The notes under the pieces were generated by a model. That model saw only the letters and a list, made by a program, of their open reading frames with translations, did no database searches and was not told where the DNA came from. The translations under genes and the position numbers were made by a program. Shown here one piece after another: positions 1-6,859 of a DNA stretch of 11,150 nucleotides. How positions within the stretch are numbered: the first letter of the stretch is position 1; each line of letters starts with the position of its first letter. The DNA comes from RUG14130 sp045598325 (GTDB lineage: Bacteria > Bacillota > Clostridia > Christensenellales > Aristaeellaceae), in NCBI GenBank assembly GCA_045598325.1, contig JAZLLT010000012.1:1-11150 (forward strand). The letters run 5' to 3'.

Positions 1-716
1 CGGGTGACGGGTTGGTTCGTGAAGCGGTTCATGGGGTAGTGGAGGGTGATGGGTTTGCGGGCGAGGATGTAATCCGCGTAGTCTTTGGGGCAGGTGAGGG
101 GTTCGGCCAGTTCCACGCACGCCATCTTGCCGGGACGGACGCCTTCCGCCCTGTGGATGTCGCTGCCCGCGGTCAGGGGGAGACCGAGGGTCTTGCCGTA
201 GAGAGTATCGGTCAGGTCCATGTACGCTTCATTGCCCATGTTGACCGCTTCGACCGCGTCCACCATATAGGGAGAGAGTTTAACCTCGCTGATGTAGCCG
301 CGCTCGCGGAAGGGATGCGCCTGCACCACGGCGGCGCCCGCTTCGTGGGCGTGGCGGGAAAGTTCCGCGCGGGACCAGTGTTCGATTTCGGGATGGTCGT
401 AGAGATACTGCCGGTCGAGACCGTAGATCAGCACCTCGTCCGGACCGAAGCCCTGCTCGATGCCGAAAAACACCTTGAAGCCGATCTTTTCGCCCTCATT
501 GCGGGCGTCCTCGTAGCCGCTCATGTAGACATCCACCCGGTGCTTCCAGTCGCCCTCGCGGGGCGCGGCGGTGTTGCCGCCGAAGAAGTGGTCGGTGATG
601 AAGATGCCGTCATAGCCGAGGTCCCGGTAGAGTTTCGGATAGACTTTGCCCTCGGTGCGTCCGCACAGACTGCCCTGACTGGTGTGCAGATGGGTTTCAT
701 ACAGGAACTTTTTCAT
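1..716 (-). CDS. PHP-domain metal-dependent phosphoesterase (partial, C-terminus outside window)
   Basis: Seen: a frame open from the ATG at 716-714 to the window edge, 238 codons, with no stop, so the C-terminus is missing. The PHP-family metal ligands appear in order: His9-x-His11 in THLHT, Asp42-His43 in TDHF, Glu87 in FGIEQG, His134 in QAHPF and Asp186-x-His188 in GSDIH. Known: PHP proteins are TIM-barrel-like phosphoesterases using a bi- or trinuclear metal centre; relatives include histidinol phosphatase, the polymerase PHP domain and nucleotide or oligoribonucleotide phosphatases. Substrate cannot be assigned here. No signal peptide is visible, so it is probably cytoplasmic. The start is supported by a GGGAGG Shine-Dalgarno (722-727) five bases upstream, and the ATG overlaps the kinase stop as ATGA (713-716), indicating translational coupling. 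Family confidence is high; specific function is unknown. Confidence 0.88.
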   Translation of the reverse strand, partial: MKKFLYETHLHTSQGSLCGRTEGKVYPKLYRDLGYDGIFITDHFFGGNTAAPREGDWKHRVDVYMSGYEDARNEGEKIGFKVFFGIEQGFGPDEVLIYGLDRQYLYDHPEIEHWSRAELSRHAHEAGAAVVQAHPFRERGYISEVKLSPYMVDAVEAVNMGNEAYMDLTDTLYGKTLGLPLTAGSDIHRAEGVRPGKMACVELAEPLTCPKDYADYILARKPITLHYPMNRFTNQPVT

Positions 717-2503
717 TTTTTCCTCCCGGCGGACACGACGAGCGCGCTGCCTTTATCGATTTCGGTGGTGAATATGAAACGGCTGCCTTCGCCCTCCCTG
801 CTCTCCGCCCAGATGGTTTCATCCATGGCGGTCAGCACTTCCTTGGCGATGGAGAGGCCGAGGCCGCTTCCCATGCCGCTGTGGGATTTATCCACTTTAT
901 AGAAGCGGTCGAATACTTTCGGAAGTTCGTTTTCACTGATGCCGCGGCCTGTGTCGCTGACCCGCACGAGGAGTTTTCCGCTTCGCGGGGCGGCGTCCAC
1001 GATGACGCTGCCTTCATCGGTGTATTTGATCGCGTTGTCCACGAGGATGATGAGCACCTGCTCGAAGCGGTCGGGATTGCCGTACAGCAGGGGCAGGTCA
1101 TCGGGGTCACAGGCAAGGGTGAGGGAAAGCCCCTTGTCTTCCGCCATGGAGCCGCAGCGGGAAACCACATCCGCCATGATCTCTCCGGGCGCGAACACCT
1201 CTTTTTCGATGGCGGAGGTGCCGCTCTGGAGTTTGCTCAGTTCCATGATGTCGGAAATGAGGCGGGAAAGGCGCATGACCTCGCGCAGCAGGATGTTGTA
1301 ATAGCGGCTGCGGGTCTCCTCGTCCTTCACCATGCCGTCGGAGAGCGGCTCAATGAGGGCGCGCATTGCCGTGAGCGGCGATCTCATCTCGTGGCTTACA
1401 TTCGCCACATACTCGCGGCGAGTGTTTTCGAGGGCGACCTCGCGGGAGATGTCGGTGAACAGACCCACGGCGCCGGCGGTGTGCTTTTCGTCGTCATAGA
1501 CGGGGGAGACGGAACAGCGGATGTCCCGTCCGCCAAAGGAAATATCGAATTCGCTCGCCGCGTCCCCTTTGACCGCGCGGTCGAACGCCTCCCACACGGA
1601 GGGGTCGGGGATGACCCGCAGGCGGGGGTCGTCGGCGGTCAGGTCGATGCCGAAGAGTTTTTCCAGGGCGGGATTGATGTGGGTGACGCGCCCGAGACTG
1701 TCGACGGCGGCAATGCCCTCGGTGAGTCCGTTCAGGATGCGGATGAGGCGGTTGCGCTCGAAGGTGAGGGCGCGGATGGAGGAGCGCAGGGAGCGGGAGA
1801 GGCTGTTGAGCGACGCGGCTAACTGTCCGATCTCGCCCGCGGCATCCTCGTCCGCCGTGTAGTCGAAGCGGCCTTCCGCCATGTGGAGCGCCACATCGCG
1901 CATCCGGCGAAGGGGCTTGACCAGTTTATAGATGAGGGCGTACATGATGAGGAACACGATGGGCGTCACCAGCAGCATGCTGGCAGCGAGGGAACGGGTA
2001 AGGGTCGCTTTGGCCAGCAGCGCGTCCACCTGCGGCACATACAGCAGCAGGGCGCCGATGATGGCGCCGTCCTCATCCGTCACGGGCACGGCGACCACGA
2101 GGAGCCCTACCTGTCTTCCGGAGCCGACCTGCGTGTAGAAACTGCGGCCGGACAGGGCTTCGCCGATGGAAGGACGAAGCAGGGTTTCGTTCGGTTGATT
2201 TTCGGGACTTGACTGAAAGAGGACCCGCCCGCTTTCATCGGTGATGACCGCGTAGGCGGACACCGCGCCGGGCGTGTTGCCCTCGGTGAGTACCGTCATG
2301 ACCTCGTCCGTCACTTCGCCTTTCAGGTATCCGCGCGCCAAAACGGCAAAAGACTGCGCCTGCGGAAGCAATTCCGCAGCGCGCAGTTTGATAAAGACAG
2401 AACCGGACATCACAGAGAACACCGCGTACACCGCGATGACGGTGATAAGCAGCGCCGCCAGCACGGACGCGTACACGCGGCGCATGATGGCACTGCGGGT
2501 CAT
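713..2503 (-). CDS. Membrane sensor histidine kinase (HAMP-PAS-HisKA-HATPase, WalK/PhoR-like)
   Basis: This 596-residue protein is the probable partner kinase of the regulator encoded immediately upstream. Visible architecture: transmembrane segment about 11-33; extracytoplasmic sensor region about 34-168; second transmembrane segment about 171-194; HAMP linker about 195-245; PAS-like domain about 250-350; HisKA with H-box VSHEMRSPLT, phospho-acceptor His371; HATPase with N-box Asn490 (LVDNAIKYT), G1 box DTGRGI (517-522), F-box FDRFYKVD (531-538) and G2 box GSGLGLSI (545-552). All catalytic boxes are intact. It should autophosphorylate and pass phosphate to Asp55 of the regulator. Its ATG overlaps the regulator stop as ATGA (2500-2503), with a GAGGTG Shine-Dalgarno at 2509-2514, five bases upstream. 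An in-frame Met7 is a less likely start. The architecture resembles WalK, PhoR and related Gram-positive kinases. The signal it senses cannot be read from sequence. Confidence 0.95.
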   Translation of the reverse strand: MTRSAIMRRVYASVLAALLITVIAVYAVFSVMSGSVFIKLRAAELLPQAQSFAVLARGYLKGEVTDEVMTVLTEGNTPGAVSAYAVITDESGRVLFQSSPENQPNETLLRPSIGEALSGRSFYTQVGSGRQVGLLVVAVPVTDEDGAIIGALLLYVPQVDALLAKATLTRSLAASMLLVTPIVFLIMYALIYKLVKPLRRMRDVALHMAEGRFDYTADEDAAGEIGQLAASLNSLSRSLRSSIRALTFERNRLIRILNGLTEGIAAVDSLGRVTHINPALEKLFGIDLTADDPRLRVIPDPSVWEAFDRAVKGDAASEFDISFGGRDIRCSVSPVYDDEKHTAGAVGLFTDISREVALENTRREYVANVSHEMRSPLTAMRALIEPLSDGMVKDEETRSRYYNILLREVMRLSRLISDIMELSKLQSGTSAIEKEVFAPGEIMADVVSRCGSMAEDKGLSLTLACDPDDLPLLYGNPDRFEQVLIILVDNAIKYTDEGSVIVDAAPRSGKLLVRVSDTGRGISENELPKVFDRFYKVDKSHSGMGSGLGLSIAKEVLTAMDETIWAESREGEGSRFIFTTEIDKGSALVVSAGRKK

Positions 2504-3198
2504 CCGAGCACCTCAAAGCGGTAGCCCACGCCGTAGACCGTGGACAGTTGCCACGGGGCGCCGGGGCAGGTGAGTTTCTGGCGGATGCGCTTGATATGGG
2601 CGTCCACGGTGCGGGTGTCGCCGAAATAATCGTATCCCCAGACGATGGACAGGATCTGTTCGCGGGTCAGCACTTCGCCCGCCTTCGAGGTGAGCAGATA
2701 CAAAATCTCCACCTCTTTGGGAGTGAACTGCATGGTCTTGCCCATGACCTTGACGCGGTAGTTTTTGAGGGACACCTCCAGCATGGGGAGGGAGACGGTG
2801 TCCTCGTCGGTGTTTTCCTCGGGGACATCCTCGAACCGGCGCAGCACCGCCTTGATGCGGGCGACTACTTCCCGGGGGCTGAAGGGCTTTACGATGTAGT
2901 CATCGGCGCCCAGTTCCAGCCCCAGGATGCGGTCGATTTCCTCGCCGCGGGCGGTCAGCATGATGATGGGTACGCGGGAGACCTTGCGGATCTCGCGGCA
3001 CACATCGGTGCCGTCCATGCCGGGCATCATGAGGTCCAGGATGATGAGGTCGGGGTTTTCGTTTTCACGAAGCGACAGCGCCTGTTTTCCGTCATAGGCG
3101 GACACATGGGTAAAGCCCGCGCTGTCCAGATACAGCCCCAGAGACTCATGCACCACGGGGTCGTCATCACAGATCAGAATATGGGGATTTTTGGTCAT
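2500..3198 (-). CDS. OmpR/PhoB-family response regulator
   Basis: This 232-residue protein has a receiver domain (about 5-120) and a C-terminal winged-helix DNA-binding domain (about 135-230). Receiver residues are complete: Asp11/Asp12 for Mg binding, phospho-acceptor Asp55 in LIILDLMMPGMDG, Thr82 in MLTAR and Lys104 in IVKPF. The effector half has the typical OmpR-type features FTPKEVEILYLL, VLTREQIL, and RTVDAHIKRIRQKL followed by a YGVGYRF wing. It is a DNA-binding transcription factor activated by phosphorylation, presumably by the overlapping downstream kinase. I chose the ATG at 3198-3196 rather than the in-frame ATG nine codons upstream, because GGAGG (3207-3211) sits eight bases before it and the -10 element at 3225-3230 would overlap the longer start. 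It is first in the regulator-kinase-PHP operon. A WalR- or PhoP-type identity is possible but not provable from this window. Confidence 0.96.
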   Translation of the reverse strand: MTKNPHILICDDDPVVHESLGLYLDSAGFTHVSAYDGKQALSLRENENPDLIILDLMMPGMDGTDVCREIRKVSRVPIIMLTARGEEIDRILGLELGADDYIVKPFSPREVVARIKAVLRRFEDVPEENTDEDTVSLPMLEVSLKNYRVKVMGKTMQFTPKEVEILYLLTSKAGEVLTREQILSIVWGYDYFGDTRTVDAHIKRIRQKLTCPGAPWQLSTVYGVGYRFEVLG

Positions 3199-3224
3199 AA
3201 TACATTCCTCCGTTTTCCGATTCA

Positions 3225-3253
3225 ATGATAAAGCAAATCGCGCCCGCGGTCAA
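3225..3253 (-). promoter_or_regulatory. Sigma-A-type promoter for the regulator-kinase-PHP operon
   Basis: Reading the minus strand, TTGACC (3253-3248) matches the -35 consensus at five of six bases and TATCAT (3230-3225) matches the -10 consensus at five of six, separated by exactly 17 bases. Transcription would start near 3218, giving a leader of about 20 bases that includes the GGAGG at 3211-3207. I see no clear operator repeat around it. Confidence 0.8.
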
Positions 3254-3286
3254 GAGATTTTGCCCATCTTCACAATCTTGTCGATT

Positions 3287-4669
3287 TTATGCTTCGGTGA
3301 CGAAGGTCTTGTAGGCTTTATAGGCTTCGTAGAGGTCGGCCTTGGAAATGATCTCCCAGGGCGCGTGCATGGACAGCACGGCGACGCCGCTGTCGATGAC
3401 ATTCATGCCGTACAGGGCGCAGATGTAGGCGATGGTTCCGCCGCCGCCCTGATCCACGCGGCCCAGTTCCGCAGTCTGATAGGCGACCTTGCCCTTTTCC
3501 ATGATGCCGCGCAGCGTTCCCATGAACTCGGCGTTGGCGTCATTGGAGCCGCTCTTTCCGCGGGAGCCGGTGTACTTATTGAAGCAGACGCCCTTGCCGA
3601 GGAAAGCGCTGTTCTTCTTTTCGAAGGCGCGCGCGAATGCGGGATCGTAGCCCGCGGACACATCGCAGGACAGCATGGAGGAAGCGGCCAGAGCGCGGCG
3701 CAGTTTCAGATCTCCGCTCTCGCCGTTCAGTTCCATGAGTTCGGCGATGGCGTTTTCGAAGTAGCGGGCGCGCATGCCGGTGGCGCCGACGGAGCCGATC
3801 TCTTCCTTGTCCGTCAGGATGCAGGCGCAGGTCTTGTTGGGGGTGCCCTTCACGGCGAACATGGCTTCCACCTGCGCGTAGGCGCACACGCGGTCGTCGT
3901 GGCCGTAGCCCAGAATGAGGGCGCGGTCAAAGCCCAGATCGCGGGCCTTGCCGGCGGGAACGATCTCCAGTTCCGCGGACAGGAAGTCTTCTTCCTCGAT
4001 GCCGTACTTGTCACCGATGAGCTTCAGGGCGTTTGCCTTCACGGCGTCCTTTTCCTCGCCCTTCAGGGGAGAACCGCCGATGATGATGTCCAGCTGCTCG
4101 CCTTCGATGGCTTCGCCGATGGGCTTGCTCGTCTGGTCCTTTCCGAGGTGGGGCAGGATGTCGGAAATGCAGAACACGGGATCGGCTTCGTCTTCGCCGA
4201 CCGCAATCTTCACGGTGGTGCCGTCTTTCTTTACCACCACGCCGTGGATGGCAAGGGGCAGGGTGACCCACTGGAACTTCTTGATACCGCCGTAATAGTG
4301 GGTGTCGAGGTAGGCAAAGCCGCTGTCCTCATACAGGGGATTCTGCTTGACATCCAGGCGGGGACTGTCGGTGTGGGCGCCGATGATGTTGATGCCCTTC
4401 TCCATGGGCTGCTTGCCGATAATGAAGAGCATGATGCACTTGCCCATGTAGTTATAGTAGATCTTTTCACCGGCCTTCAGTTTCTTGCCGGTGGCGATGC
4501 GGGCGGCGAAATCCTTGTAGCCTTTTTCTTCGCAGAGTTTCACGGTTTCGTCCACGCACTCGCGCTCGGTTTTGCTGGCGCTGAGCCACGCCTTGTAGCG
4601 CTCGCAGAGTTCATTAAGTGCGGTGAGTTCTTTTTCGGTATAGTTCTTCCATGCGACTTCGCGTTCCAT
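3287..4669 (-). CDS. M18-family zinc aminopeptidase
   Basis: This 460-residue protein is an M18 metallo-aminopeptidase (aspartyl aminopeptidase / ApeA-ApeB group), a cytoplasmic enzyme removing N-terminal residues from peptides during peptide turnover. Family motifs are intact: His99 and Asp101 in GAHTDSPRLD, the metal-bridging Asp258 or Asp259 in GYGHDDR, catalytic and metal Glu289/Glu290 in DKEEIGSVGATGM, metal Asp336 in SCDVSAGYDP, and His435 in SMHAPWEI. The glycine-rich stretch RVDQGGGGTIA (404-414) is also typical. Length is normal for the family and there is no signal peptide. The start is well supported by GGAGG (4677-4681), seven bases upstream, and a consensus promoter. It appears monocistronic from its own promoter, but no convincing terminator separates it from the regulator operon. 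Residue specificity (Asp/Glu or broader) cannot be read directly. ApeA- or ApeB-like naming is plausible. Confidence 0.95.
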   Translation of the reverse strand: MEREVAWKNYTEKELTALNELCERYKAWLSASKTERECVDETVKLCEEKGYKDFAARIATGKKLKAGEKIYYNYMGKCIMLFIIGKQPMEKGINIIGAHTDSPRLDVKQNPLYEDSGFAYLDTHYYGGIKKFQWVTLPLAIHGVVVKKDGTTVKIAVGEDEADPVFCISDILPHLGKDQTSKPIGEAIEGEQLDIIIGGSPLKGEEKDAVKANALKLIGDKYGIEEEDFLSAELEIVPAGKARDLGFDRALILGYGHDDRVCAYAQVEAMFAVKGTPNKTCACILTDKEEIGSVGATGMRARYFENAIAELMELNGESGDLKLRRALAASSMLSCDVSAGYDPAFARAFEKKNSAFLGKGVCFNKYTGSRGKSGSNDANAEFMGTLRGIMEKGKVAYQTAELGRVDQGGGGTIAYICALYGMNVIDSGVAVLSMHAPWEIISKADLYEAYKAYKTFVTEA

Positions 4670-4704
4670 AAAGTATCCTCCATATCAAAGATTGGTTTGG
4701 ATTG

Positions 4705-4733
4705 ATTATAGACCCGTGCGGGGCTTCTGTCAA
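4705..4733 (-). promoter_or_regulatory. Perfect-consensus sigma-A promoter for the M18 aminopeptidase
   Basis: On the minus strand TTGACA (4733-4728) and TATAAT (4710-4705) both match the housekeeping consensus exactly, with a 17-base spacer. The predicted start is near 4698, giving a leader of about 28 bases before the ATG at 4669. The arrangement predicts strong constitutive expression. Confidence 0.88.
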
Positions 4734-4779
4734 CGGAAACGGAAAGAAAATGTTGCAAAGAAGCGACGCGCGGGTAAAG

Positions 4780-4810
4780 AACCGCCCCGCCGCGGCGCGG
4801 CAGGGCGGTT
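4780..4810 (-). terminator. GC-rich hairpin terminator after the AI-2E permease gene
   Basis: Two bases after the permease TGA (4815-4813) lies an inverted repeat. AACCGCCC pairs with GGGCGGTT, and the inner GCCGCG pairs with CGCGGC around a minimal loop. On the minus strand the following U-tract is poor (CUUUACC). On the plus strand the same hairpin is followed by TTTTT and a pyrimidine-rich run. It may therefore work in both directions, and more efficiently against antisense plus-strand transcription. Confidence 0.75.
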
Positions 4811-4812
4811 TT

Positions 4813-6006
4813 TCATTTCTTCTTTCCTTTTTTCTTTTCTTTCTGCTTTTCGATCATCTGCACGACCCGGGGCGGTTCGGTGCCGGTTTCGGCTGCCTCC
4901 TTCGTGCGCTTTGCGACGGCTTCGTTGATGATGCTGGAAATGAGGGCGGTCAGGGGAACGGCGACGACCAGACCCGCCCAGCCGAAGATCTTGCCGCCCA
5001 GCACGATGGACACCAGCACCCAGAAGGGGGAAAGGCCCGTGCTGTCGGAAAAGAGCAGCGGCACGATGAAGTTGCCCTCCACCTGCTGAAGGATCAGGGT
5101 GAAGATGGCGTAGATGAGCAGGATGTCGGGTTTGGTCAGCAGGATGATGACGCCGCCCGCGATGCCGCCGACGATGGGACCGAAGGTGGGGATGAAGTTG
5201 GTCACGCCCAGCAGCACCGACAAGAGCACCTGATAATCCGCTTTCACGATGCCCAGAAAGATGAAGTTGATGATGCCGATGACGAGGGAATCCAGCAGGT
5301 TTGTGCCGATGAACTTCATCATGTAGTAGTCGCCGCGGGCGAAGATGCGGTTGACGGACGCGGTCTTGTTTTCACCCAGCAATACCTGCTCGATGCGGAC
5401 GATGCCCCGCTTCAGGTTCTTGCGGTCAAACAGCGCATAGGTCGCCATGGCGATGACGATGATGAAATTGACCACCTGACCTGACAGGGTGTAGGCGAGG
5501 TTCGCGAAATAGGACACATTGTCTCCGACCCACTTGCCCGCCTTGCGCAGCAGTTCGTCGCTGGAGCCGATGAGTTGGTCCACATCCACCTCGAACAGGT
5601 CGACCTTCGACAGGATATTGCGCAGGGTACCCTTCACGCTCACCACATATCCGTCAAAATTATTGAGCAGTTGGGTGACGGAAGACAGGAGGGAGGGGAC
5701 CACGATATAGGCAAGGAGCAGGATGATGATGAGCAGCAGGATGAGGGACGCGACGCCGCCCAGATGGGTCTTGACCTTCTCCGGCCATTTTTTCGGCAGG
5801 ATCTTTTCAATAAGCCGCGCGAAGGGGCCCAGCAGATAGGCGAGGATGAGACCGCCCGTAATGGGGGACAGGAAACTCACTACGCCCTTTACGCCCGCAA
5901 CAACGGCGCTTATGTTGCTTGCGATACAGAACAGCAGCACCGTGAACAGGGCAATCAGCATGCCTGAGGCGACGATGCGCTTGTCCGCGTTTTTGAATAG
6001 TTTCAT
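4813..6006 (-). CDS. AI-2E family (PF01594-type) membrane permease
   Basis: This 397-residue polytopic membrane protein belongs to the AI-2E (formerly UPF0118) family. Hydrophobic segments lie near 12-32, 42-62, 84-108, 172-194, 236-256, 258-290, 293-308 and 326-360. A soluble, presumably extracytoplasmic, region lies between about 110 and 170. The hallmark GVTNFIPTFGPIVGG (267-281) is present. Family members include TqsA, linked to autoinducer-2 export, and Na+(Li+)/H+ antiporters, so the substrate here is uncertain. The C-terminus is a lysine-rich tail (residues 387-397), probably cytoplasmic. An AAGGAG Shine-Dalgarno at 6012-6017 sits five bases before the ATG. The gene starts 19 bases after the caspase-like gene with no promoter visible between them, so it is likely the third gene of that operon; a hairpin follows its stop. 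Confidence 0.93.
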   Translation of the reverse strand: MKLFKNADKRIVASGMLIALFTVLLFCIASNISAVVAGVKGVVSFLSPITGGLILAYLLGPFARLIEKILPKKWPEKVKTHLGGVASLILLLIIILLLAYIVVPSLLSSVTQLLNNFDGYVVSVKGTLRNILSKVDLFEVDVDQLIGSSDELLRKAGKWVGDNVSYFANLAYTLSGQVVNFIIVIAMATYALFDRKNLKRGIVRIEQVLLGENKTASVNRIFARGDYYMMKFIGTNLLDSLVIGIINFIFLGIVKADYQVLLSVLLGVTNFIPTFGPIVGGIAGGVIILLTKPDILLIYAIFTLILQQVEGNFIVPLLFSDSTGLSPFWVLVSIVLGGKIFGWAGLVVAVPLTALISSIINEAVAKRTKEAAETGTEPPRVVQMIEKQKEKKKGKKK

Positions 6007-6025
6007 AGGCTCTCCTTATGTCTTG

Positions 6026-6859
6026 CTATCTTCTGCTTGCCATGAGGAACGCGTCGCCCTCGGGGGAGACGCAGACGCTCTGATACACGCCGCTTCCGTA
6101 CAGGTAGTACATGCATCTTCTGCGGGTGTAGAGGTACAGTTCCGTGAAGGTGACGGTGCGGTCTCCGTCGCTGTCCGAGCGGAGAGAGACGGCGCGGTCG
6201 TTCACGAGATCCCAGCCCAGCCCCTCGCACAGAGCGCGGGCAAAGGCGGTGGACATGCTTTCTTCGGTCATTTCGCCTGCCGTGACGCGGTAACTGTTCT
6301 CTTCACCCGTGCAGGAGGTGAGTACCAGATACTTGTCGCGGGAAAAACTGTTCATGGAAAAGGCGCTCTCAAAGCCCGTGGCGTACACGCCCATGGTGCC
6401 GATGAAGCCGCCGCTGTTGCAGCAGTCGATGAGCAGCACCACGCGCCCGGGGATCTGGCGGGTCACGCGCTCCAGTTCGCCCGCCGTCACCACGAGGGTG
6501 TCCGCGGCTTCAATCCAACTGATGCCGCCCTGGGCGCCGCCATGGGCGTTGATGTAGATGATGGAGATGTCGTTTTCGTCCGCGGCGCGGAAGGCGTTTT
6601 CGATGGTCAGCAGCAGTTCTTCCTTGCCGGGGTCCAGACAGAATTCGCTTTCGTAACTGTTTCGGCCGCCGAAGGAACGGGAAAGGGCATCGTACACGCC
6701 CTGGGTGGAATTGATGCCGCCCTGACGGGTGCGTCCGTCCTTATAGTCCGTGATGCCGATGCACAGCGCGCGGTATGCCTGTACGGTCTCGGCCCGCGCC
6801 GGGACGCAGACGAGCAAGATAATGAGCGCCGTCAGCAGGCAGATGATGATCCGTTTCAT
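6026..6859 (-). CDS. Secreted caspase-like (peptidase C14) protein with EF-hand-like loop
   Basis: This 277-residue protein starts with a classical signal peptide: MKR, a hydrophobic core at 4-19, and the cleavage motif ARA|ET near residue 23. There is no lipobox. The mature part fits the caspase/metacaspase fold. YRALCIGITDY (29-39) is the first strand, IIYINAHGG carries the candidate catalytic His106, and LIDCCNSGG carries the candidate nucleophile Cys147 (D-x-C-x-S-G). YLVLTSCTGEENSY follows as the next strand. Near the C-terminus, residues 229-240 place D, D, D, T, T, E at EF-hand positions 1, 3, 5, 7, 9 and 12, suggesting calcium binding. Known C14 proteins cleave after Arg/Lys or Asp; specificity here is unknown. 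The ATG directly abuts the upstream TAA, and no strong Shine-Dalgarno is visible, so translation probably depends on reinitiation. The gene sits between a SpoIID-like and a permease gene. The fold is fairly sure; the role is unknown. Confidence 0.88.
   Translation of the reverse strand: MKRIIICLLTALIILLVCVPARAETVQAYRALCIGITDYKDGRTRQGGINSTQGVYDALSRSFGGRNSYESEFCLDPGKEELLLTIENAFRAADENDISIIYINAHGGAQGGISWIEAADTLVVTAGELERVTRQIPGRVVLLIDCCNSGGFIGTMGVYATGFESAFSMNSFSRDKYLVLTSCTGEENSYRVTAGEMTEESMSTAFARALCEGLGWDLVNDRAVSLRSDSDGDRTVTFTELYLYTRRRCMYYLYGSGVYQSVCVSPEGDAFLMASRR

Noticed and set aside
12..902. Plus-strand open frame of about 296 codons over the PHP gene and the kinase 3' end
   Set aside because: The minus strand carries all PHP metal ligands and the kinase C-terminus. 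The plus-strand product shows no domain and crosses a gene boundary.
3199..3225. Earlier in-frame ATG for the response regulator (nine extra residues)
   Set aside because: It overlaps the -10 element and lies upstream of the predicted transcription start. The internal ATG has GGAGG at good spacing and gives the usual receiver N-terminus.
3191..4705. 504-codon plus-strand open frame opposite the M18 aminopeptidase
   Set aside because: Same pattern: an antisense shadow covering almost exactly the real gene, with biased composition and no motifs.
6797..6859. Lipoprotein reading of the caspase-like N-terminus (Cys18)
   Set aside because: The residues before Cys18 (LLV) do not fit a lipobox, which needs a small residue at -1, while ARA|ET fits signal peptidase I.
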